Origin: Candidatus Latescibacterota bacterium
GTDB taxonomy: Bacteria; Latescibacterota; UBA2968; GCA-2709665
DNA length: 17,463 nucleotides
Assembly: GCA_012271065.1 (NCBI GenBank)
Contig: JAAXHE010000003.1
Location: 1-17,463, forward strand
Direction: 5' to 3'
Positions 12,710-17,463 of the stretch are shown one piece after another. The first letter of the stretch is position 1. Each line of letters begins with the position of its first letter. The position numbers were made by a program, and so were the translations under genes. The notes under the pieces were generated by a model. The model was not told where the DNA came from. It made no database searches and saw only the letters and a list, made by a program, of their open reading frames with translations.

Positions 12710-13864
12710 TTATCGCCAGACCGAGCGCAACGTTTTCGCCAGTTGCACAAGACTTTCCAGATTGTGCGCGGCCATGAAATGATCCAGATAGGGTAAGGCC
12801 GTTTTCATGCCAAGGCAAAGCGGCTGGTAACCGGGGCTGCCCAAAAGGGGGTTCAGCCACATCAGTTTGTGTACGCGTCTGCGCAGCCGCTCCATCTCCC
12901 GCCGCATGAGGCCGGCGTCTCCGCGGTCCCAACCGTCGCTCACAATGATCATCACGGTTTTGGCTTTCAACATCTCACGGGCAAATCGGTCGTTGAACTC
13001 CCGCAGGCAGCCGCCGATATCGGTACCGCCGGCCCAATCGTGAACCGTGTCCGCCACCTCCCGGAGCGACTCCTCCACGCTCTTGTTCTTCAGCAGCCTG
13101 GAGATGGGGGTCATCCGCGTGGAGAATACCCCAACCTCCACGTCGCGGATTTCCCGCTTCAGCGCGTAGATGAGCTGAATCAGGAACTGGCTGTAGCAGT
13201 CCATCGATCCGCTGACGTCGCACAGCAGCATCAACTTCGTTTTCTTGATCCGCCGCCGGCGCCTGGCAAGGGCCACGCCGTCCCGTCCGTAAAGCGCGTT
13301 CCTCCGCCAGGTCCTCCTGAAGTCGATCTCCACGCCCCGCTTCTGCGGCTCCCTCCGTCTGCTGCGCCTGTTGGCGATGATGTCGACGATCTGTGCGATG
13401 ACCTGCCTGGCCTTTTCGATTTCCTTGTCGCTCATGGCGGCCAGGTCCTTGCGCATCAACGCTTCGTCGGGGCTGTACCCGATCTCGTCGGTGTCTCCCT
13501 CGCCGTCCGTGTCTTCCTCTTCCTCCGTCGCGGTTTCAACCGGTTCGTCGAGTTGATCCGACACTTCCAGGTCCTGGTCGTCGGCTTCTTCGTCGGCGAC
13601 CTCCATATCAAGGGTCCGGACGGGGGCACTCCAGAATGCATGAAATACCCGGTCGAATGTCTCCAGATCGTCGAAACGGGAAACCAGCGTGGCGCGCGCG
13701 GCGGCGTAGAAATCCCCGCGCCTGCCGATATCGATGAATCTGAAACTCTGGCAGAAGTCGATCAGATTGCCGGAGTTCACATCCACGCCCGCCCTGTGCA
13801 ACGCGCGGGAAAAGGCCACCACCCGGCCCATCATGCTCCCGTCTTCAACCCGTACTGGATTCAT
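12710..13864 (-). CDS. coxE: CoxE-like von Willebrand factor A protein
   Basis: The 384-residue protein is a VWA protein of the CoxE type. A helical N-domain (GRVVAFSRALHRAGVDV) is followed by a very acidic linker (about 88-130, EEEEDTDGEGDTDE) and a basic stretch (RRRRRIKKTK). The VWA domain then shows a complete MIDAS: D206-x-S208-x-S210, T271 and D300 (CDVSGSMD, GGTDIGG, IIVSDGWDRGD). CoxE works with the CoxD ATPase in building the [CuSMoO2] centre of CO dehydrogenase; paralogues serve other hydroxylases. The TTG at 13909 would overlap the coxD stop (TTGA), but the ATG at 13864 has AGGGG 9 bases upstream and fits family starts better; ATGs at 13834/13831 are also possible. The neighbours coxD and xdhC support the call. 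Confidence 0.88.
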   Translation of the reverse strand: MNPVRVEDGSMMGRVVAFSRALHRAGVDVNSGNLIDFCQSFRFIDIGRRGDFYAAARATLVSRFDDLETFDRVFHAFWSAPVRTLDMEVADEEADDQDLEVSDQLDEPVETATEEEEDTDGEGDTDEIGYSPDEALMRKDLAAMSDKEIEKARQVIAQIVDIIANRRSRRREPQKRGVEIDFRRTWRRNALYGRDGVALARRRRRIKKTKLMLLCDVSGSMDCYSQFLIQLIYALKREIRDVEVGVFSTRMTPISRLLKNKSVEESLREVADTVHDWAGGTDIGGCLREFNDRFAREMLKAKTVMIIVSDGWDRGDAGLMRREMERLRRRVHKLMWLNPLLGSPGYQPLCLGMKTALPYLDHFMAAHNLESLVQLAKTLRSVWR

Positions 13865-13905
13865 TCCGTCCAACCCCTGGGAAGATCTCCCGTTCCGTCT
13901 TTCCG

Positions 13906-14820
13906 TCAATTCTTCAGCCGCATTGCCCGATCCTTAAGCGCCCGCGCCTTTTCGATAATCTGCGGCAGGCCATCTTCCTGGAGTTTCTCGATATCCTCCT
14001 TGTACTTCAGCACGCAGCCGAGTGTGGCGTTAACGGTATCGGAATCGAGTTCGTCGATTTCCATCTGCATCAGCGCAAGCGCCCAATCGATGGTCTCCGC
14101 AATGCCCGGCCGCTTGTAGAAATCGCGTGTGCGCATCAGTTGCATGAACCCGCAGACCTGCTGCGCCAGCCCCGTCTGAATGCGGGGAACCCGCGAGGCG
14201 ACGATTTCCATCTCTTTCTTGAACGTGGGGTAGTCGATCCACAGGTAAAGGCAGCGCCGTTTGAGCGCATCGTGCAACTCGCGCGTACGGTTGGAGGTGA
14301 GTACGACGAACGGCACTTTCTGGGCGGCGATCGTGCCGATTTCGGGAATGGTAATCTGGAAATCCGACAATACTTCCAGCAGAAAGGCTTCGAACTCTTC
14401 GTCGGACCGGTCCACCTCGTCGATCAACAGTACCGGCGGGTTGCTTCCGCTGCCCTGGATGGCCCGCAGAAGCGGCCGTTTCAAAAGAAAATCCTCGCTG
14501 AAGATGCTGCGGCCGATCTCCTGCTTCTCTATGCCCCGGGCCTCTTCCAGGCGCATCTCCAGCATCTGCCTCGGGTAATTCCATTCGTACAGGGCCGTAT
14601 TTGCGTCCAGCCCTTCGTAACACTGCAACCGGATCAGATCCGTTTCCAGGATCTGCGCCATGACCTTGGCGACTTCTGTCTTGCCTACGCCCGGCTCACC
14701 CTCCAGAAATATCGGTTTTCCCAGCGCTACGGCCAGATAGACCGTTGTGGCCAGCGTCCGATCCGCGATATATCCCTCCCCACCAAACCGCGCCTCGACT
14801 TCTTCTATTGACTTTAACAT
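13906..14820 (-). CDS. coxD: CoxD-like MoxR-family AAA+ ATPase
   Basis: The 304-residue AAA+ protein has Walker A GEPGVGKT (41-48), Walker B VLLIDEVD (130-137), sensor-1 N177 in VLTSNRTREL and an arginine finger near R188/R189 (LKRRCLYLWIDYP), all in MoxR order. MoxR ATPases act as chaperones with a VWA partner, here coxE immediately downstream. In Oligotropha CoxD sulfurates and activates the Mo-Cu centre of CO dehydrogenase with CoxE and CoxF. Whether this copy serves CO dehydrogenase or another molybdenum hydroxylase cannot be decided because coxMSL are absent from the window. The ATG at 14820 lies after GGGGAG (about 11 bases). It follows the Nudix gene by 48 bases, and one transcript is likely. 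Confidence 0.9.
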   Translation of the reverse strand: MLKSIEEVEARFGGEGYIADRTLATTVYLAVALGKPIFLEGEPGVGKTEVAKVMAQILETDLIRLQCYEGLDANTALYEWNYPRQMLEMRLEEARGIEKQEIGRSIFSEDFLLKRPLLRAIQGSGSNPPVLLIDEVDRSDEEFEAFLLEVLSDFQITIPEIGTIAAQKVPFVVLTSNRTRELHDALKRRCLYLWIDYPTFKKEMEIVASRVPRIQTGLAQQVCGFMQLMRTRDFYKRPGIAETIDWALALMQMEIDELDSDTVNATLGCVLKYKEDIEKLQEDGLPQIIEKARALKDRAMRLKN

Positions 14821-14868
14821 CCGACCCGTATCTCCCCTTTCACAGAAGCTGCCCTCGGACCGACCTTT

Positions 14869-15402
14869 TTAACCGTCGCGTTCCGCATACAGTTCAACCC
14901 ATGCGCGAAGCGCCTCGACCGTGCTGCGAAATGCAAGTTCGGACCAGGGAATCCGCCCCGGAGGGTACGTCCGCACCTCCAGCGTCTCGTAATTCCCCTT
15001 CAGTTCGCCTCCGACCACGACGCCCGTGTACACGACCAGGACCGCAGTCACGTTCGGGTAGGAATAGACGCCGAGCAGGTCTTCGATTTCGACCTCCAGC
15101 CCCACCTCTTCCATGGCTTCCCGGGCCGCCGCGGCTTCCACCTGTTCGCCCCGATCGACGTATCCGCCGGGAAAGACCCACTTTCCAATCCCGGGTTCGA
15201 TGCCCCGCTTCAGGAGCACGACCTCATCTTCCAGCGTCACAATCACGCCGGCCGCCACTTTGGGGTCCAGGTAAACCACGAACCCACAGGCCGGACAGAC
15301 GGGGCGGCAATGGCCTTCGACCGGTTTCAGCACCAGCGCCGCGCTGCATCGTTCGCAGAAGCGGACGCCGCCTGGGTGATGCGCGTTGTGATCGCTCGCC
15401 AC
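14869..15402 (-). CDS. Nudix hydrolase with N-terminal zinc ribbon
   Basis: The 177-residue protein carries a full Nudix box from G80 to E99/G101 (G-x5-E-x7-RE-x2-EE-x-G; E86, R94, E95, E98, E99), so it should be active on a nucleoside diphosphate linked to another group. A zinc ribbon precedes it: C16-x2-C19 and C36-x2-C39, with an extra C32, as in NADH pyrophosphatases, but the SQPWPFPxS-type NudC motif is missing, so the substrate is open. The GTG start has GGAGGG about 11 bases upstream. It heads the unit with coxD, coxE and xdhC. Whether the hydrolase helps in cofactor work (for example on a molybdopterin dinucleotide) is speculation from position. Confidence 0.88.
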   Translation of the reverse strand: MASDHNAHHPGGVRFCERCSAALVLKPVEGHCRPVCPACGFVVYLDPKVAAGVIVTLEDEVVLLKRGIEPGIGKWVFPGGYVDRGEQVEAAAAREAMEEVGLEVEIEDLLGVYSYPNVTAVLVVYTGVVVGGELKGNYETLEVRTYPPGRIPWSELAFRSTVEALRAWVELYAERDG

Positions 15403-15441
15403 AGAGAAGAAACCCTCCGGCAGAATGGGCCCGATCGTCTA

Positions 15442-15469
15442 AATATACGGGATTGGAACCGCTTCACAA
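15442..15469 (-). promoter_or_regulatory. Sigma70-type promoter of the Nudix-coxD-coxE-xdhC unit
   Basis: On the minus strand TTGTGA (15469-15464) and TATATT (15447-15442) are 16 bases apart; they match the consensus at 4 and 5 of 6. The predicted start near 15435 gives a leader of about 33 bases. The promoter lies directly downstream of the phoU terminator. Confidence 0.55.
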
Positions 15470-15494
15470 GCCTTTTTCGCTTTCTGGAGGGCGT

Positions 15495-15527
15495 AAAAAA
15501 ACCGCAGCCTTTACCAGGCATGCGGTT
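15495..15527 (-). terminator. Intrinsic terminator of the pst-phoU unit
   Basis: On the minus strand AACCGCA-TGCCT (15527-15516) pairs with AGGC-TGCGGTT (15510-15500), with one bulged base, then seven T (15501-15495). It lies 86 bases past the phoU stop. Confidence 0.85.
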
Positions 15528-15612
15528 CCAAACTCGGACCTGCTCGGACAAGGATCACCGTCGTCATGGAGATGCCGATCCTCACGCCGCGCGGGCCCAC
15601 TCTCACGATCCG

Positions 15613-16293
15613 TTATTCCTCTTCGCCGATATTCTCCTTCTGGTGCCGCACAATCCGCCCATGCACCAGATAGACCGCGTTTTCGGCGATATTGGACGCG
15701 TGGTCGCCCATTCGCTCCAGGTGCCGGGAAACCAGAATCAGATGAATCGCACGATCGATGGCGTCCGTTTCCGCGCGATAATGGAGATACGTGAGCAACT
15801 CCCTGAAAATCTGGTCCCGCAAGCCGTCCACCACGTCGTCTCGCCGGCGCACGTCGTTCGCCAGGTCCACGTTTCGGTTTACAAACGCGTCGAGCGCATC
15901 CTTGACCATGCCCCGGACGAGTTCCGCCATCCTGGGTATATCGATAAGCGGTTTCAGCGGGGAGGTCCGGTTGAGTACAAAGGCACGTTGCGCGATATTC
16001 ACCGACTGATCGTTGATCCTCTCGAGGTCGTAGTTGATCTTCATGACAGTCGCGATCAGGCGCAGATCCCCGGCCACGGGCTGGGTCACCGCCAGCAGCT
16101 TCAGTAAATCTTCTTCAATCGTCACCTCCCACTCATCGATCGTCTTCCCGCCGGAAATCACAGCGCCCGCCAGATCATTGTCTCTGTCCACCAGACTCTT
16201 GACGGCGTGTGCAATGGACTCTTCGACGGCCCCGCCCATCTTCAGCAACTCGCTCTTCAGATGCTCCAGCCTCTGATCAAGTGTCCGTTCCAT
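15613..16293 (-). CDS. phoU: Phosphate transport regulator PhoU
   Basis: The 226-residue all-helical protein has the two PhoU repeats. The first starts MERTLDQRLEHLKSELLKMG and holds the metal-site acidic pattern around INYDLERINDQSVNIAQRA (about 91-109); the second holds RHLERMGDHASNIAENAVYL near residues 191-210. PhoU links the Pst transporter to the PhoR/PhoB sensor and prevents phosphate over-uptake. No phoB or phoR is in the window. The ATG at 16293 has AGGA about 8 bases before it; the longer frame starting at 16344 would read through the intergenic stretch and is rejected. It follows pstB by 50 bases and a terminator comes after, so it ends the operon. Confidence 0.95.
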   Translation of the reverse strand: MERTLDQRLEHLKSELLKMGGAVEESIAHAVKSLVDRDNDLAGAVISGGKTIDEWEVTIEEDLLKLLAVTQPVAGDLRLIATVMKINYDLERINDQSVNIAQRAFVLNRTSPLKPLIDIPRMAELVRGMVKDALDAFVNRNVDLANDVRRRDDVVDGLRDQIFRELLTYLHYRAETDAIDRAIHLILVSRHLERMGDHASNIAENAVYLVHGRIVRHQKENIGEEE

Positions 16294-16343
16294 AGCGTAT
16301 CCTGTCCAGGAATCCCGCGCACAATTGCCGCAGGGTGTTTTCA

Positions 16344-17138
16344 TTAACCGAACCTGCCCGTCACATAGTCTTCGGTCTGCTTCAGCCTGGGATTGGTGAA
16401 CATCTCCTCGGTCCGCGAGTGTTCCACGAGCGTTCCCAGGTAGAAGAAAGCCGTCCAGTCCGAAATACGGGAAGCCTGCTGGAGGTTGTGGGTTACAATC
16501 GCAATGGTATATTGTCTCTTCAGCTCTTCGATCGTTTCCTCAATTCGTCCGGTCGCGATGGGGTCGAGCGCCGAACAGGGTTCATCCATCAGTATCACGG
16601 AAGGCTCCACGGCGATCGCCCGCGCGATGCAGAGCCGCTGCTGCTGCCCTCCGGAGAGTCCGAGGGCCGACTCTTCGAGGCGATCCTTGACCTCGTCCCA
16701 GAGCGCCGCCGCGCGGAGGCTTCGCTCTGCCACCTCATCCAGAACGGGCTGCCGATTCTCTCCCGCGATTCGCAATCCGTACACCACGTTTTCGTAGATC
16801 GATTTGGGGAAGGGATTCGACTTCTGAAACACCATCCCCACCAGCCGTCGAAGTGAAATCACATCGAAGCCGTGGGCGTAAATGTCCTCACCTTCGATCC
16901 GAACCGCGCCTTCAATCCTCACTGTGTCGATCAGGTCGTTTAACCGGTTCATACATCGCAGCAGCGTCGACTTTCCGCAACCCGACGGCCCGATAAACGC
17001 GGTGACGTTATGTCGAGGCACCGTCAGGCTGACATCGTGCAATGCCTGGGCTTCGCCGTAGTACAGGCTAAGAGACTCGACTTCGACAACCGGATTCTCG
17101 ATTTCTGAGTCATCCCTCGCCGTTGTTTCCGCGTCCAT
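16344..17138 (-). CDS. pstB: Phosphate ABC transporter ATPase PstB
   Basis: The 264-residue ATPase has all ABC motifs: Walker [10 protein letters not shown] (50-58), Q-loop Q105, signature [10 protein letters not shown] (161-170), Walker B VILMDEP (181-187) and switch H217 (VTHNLQQA). The sequences [10 protein letters not shown] and [15 protein letters not shown] are specific to PstB rather than other importers. It drives phosphate import through PstA/PstC at the inner membrane. Upstream (minus sense) is the end of pstA, 82 bases away; downstream is phoU. The ATG at 17138 follows an AACAGGG or GGAG ribosome site. The N-terminal 15 residues ([15 protein letters not shown]) are a variable extension common in PstB. 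Confidence 0.97.
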   Translation of the reverse strand: MDAETTARDDSEIENPVVEVESLSLYYGEAQALHDVSLTVPRHNVTAFIGPSGCGKSTLLRCMNRLNDLIDTVRIEGAVRIEGEDIYAHGFDVISLRRLVGMVFQKSNPFPKSIYENVVYGLRIAGENRQPVLDEVAERSLRAAALWDEVKDRLEESALGLSGGQQQRLCIARAIAVEPSVILMDEPCSALDPIATGRIEETIEELKRQYTIAIVTHNLQQASRISDWTAFFYLGTLVEHSRTEEMFTNPRLKQTEDYVTGRFG

Positions 17139-17220
17139 CCCTGTTGACTCCTGGTTGAATGATCCTCTCGAAAACCGTCCGGATGATGCATCTCGATGGT
17201 TCGTTCGAGAGGGAAAGTCG

Positions 17221-17357
17221 TTACAGACCGATCTTCTGGTATCGCTTGCGCAAACGGGACCGGACCTGGATCGCGGTCAGGTTCAGTGCGAGCACGATGA
17301 ACATCAGAAGCAGGGTTGTGGTATAGACCATCGGACGGGCCGCCTCCACGTTGGGCG
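17221..17357 (-). CDS. pstA: Phosphate permease PstA, C-terminal end (rearranged)
   Basis: The minus strand gives the last 45 codons of Pst[12 protein letters not shown], then a membrane helix [20 protein letters not shown] and a basic end [13 protein letters not shown], matching the usual permease C-terminus next to pstB. Upstream of 17357 the reading no longer makes PstA: the next PstA segment is present but on the plus strand (17358-17429). A 62-codon frame opening at 17409 would contain only junk there and is not a real start. The gene is therefore broken in this sequence by an inversion or an assembly fold-back. Confidence 0.85.
17324..17357. repeat. 34-bp perfect inverted repeat, left arm
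   Basis: These 34 bases are the exact reverse complement of 17430-17463, with 72 bases between. Both arms encode [11 protein letters not shown] of PstA. The right arm reaches the last base of the window, so the repeat may be longer. Confidence 0.95.
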
Positions 17358-17463
17358 CCTGGCCTTTTTTCCACCTGGAGCGTAAGTTCATGCACCTGGG
17401 TTTCCACATCTATGACGTCGGCTTCCAGTCGCCCAACGTGGAGGCGGCCCGTCCGATGGTCTA
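17358..17463 (+). pseudogene. pstA: Internal PstA segment in reverse orientation
   Basis: The plus strand reads WPFFHLERKFMHLGFH, then [19 protein letters not shown]: the PstA region that should directly precede the C-terminal end found on the minus strand at 17221-17357. If 17358-17429 is turned round, the pstA frame runs through without a break. The right arm of the inverted repeat (17430-17463) is part of this segment. A chimeric contig end is the simplest reading. Confidence 0.8.

Noticed and set aside
12869..14119. 416-codon plus-strand frame opposite coxE/coxD
   Set aside because: Shadow frame; the opposite strand carries complete VWA and AAA+ motifs.
17221..17409. 62-codon minus-strand frame taken as a small membrane protein
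   Set aside because: Only the part up to 17357 is PstA; the upstream codons are the flipped pstA segment read backwards.

Overview
The window looks like the whole or the end of a GC-rich (roughly 55-60% by eye) metagenome-type contig. It starts inside an IS1380-family transposase gene and ends in a fold-back duplication of pstA; both are typical places for an assembly to break. An Oar-type TonB-dependent receptor with a carboxypeptidase-regulatory N-domain, two tandem PhyH dioxygenases, a chimeric antitoxin with VapC, and several dispersed intergenic hairpin repeats together suggest a Gram-negative environmental bacterium. A Latescibacterota/Poribacteria/Gemmatimonadota-like lineage is my inference; no marker gene is present to settle it.

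Left part (1-2165): the 5' end of an IS1380 transposase gene lies behind a nested foldback structure. It is followed by a decayed 43-bp remnant of a TonB-receptor 3' end, a solitary minimal nucleotidyltransferase (+), and, convergent to it, an AAA/ABC-type ATPase (-). Middle part (2166-8747): this holds the Oar-like receptor, broken by two single-base deletions, and a [2Fe-2S] ferredoxin that carries a C-terminal helix-turn-helix. It also holds a divergent COG0731-like radical SAM gene and a toxin-antitoxin pair whose antitoxin joins a MazE/AbrB-like head to a Phd/YefM-like tail. The gaps between these genes are long (325-530 bp) and filled with dispersed repeats, including three copies of an ATCCTGT-nonamer repeat.

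Right part (8748-17463): all genes are on the minus strand and form compact units. In transcription order they are: pstA (rearranged end)-pstB-phoU, ending in a strong terminator; Nudix-coxD-coxE-xdhC, with a sigma70-like promoter in front and a hairpin/U-tract terminator behind; pspA, with a near-consensus sigma-54 promoter and its own terminator; and two adjacent PhyH oxygenases. The units cover phosphate uptake and its regulation, maturation of a molybdenum hydroxylase (CO dehydrogenase/xanthine dehydrogenase family, structural subunits not in the window), envelope-stress response, and 2-oxoglutarate-dependent oxidation.

The items most worth a second look are the ferredoxin-HTH fusion, the hybrid antitoxin, the twice-frameshifted receptor together with the relic of a second receptor, the sigma-54 site at pspA, the dispersed repeat families, and the inverted pstA segment at the right edge. 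I did not find a clearly new multi-gene defence or biosynthetic system.
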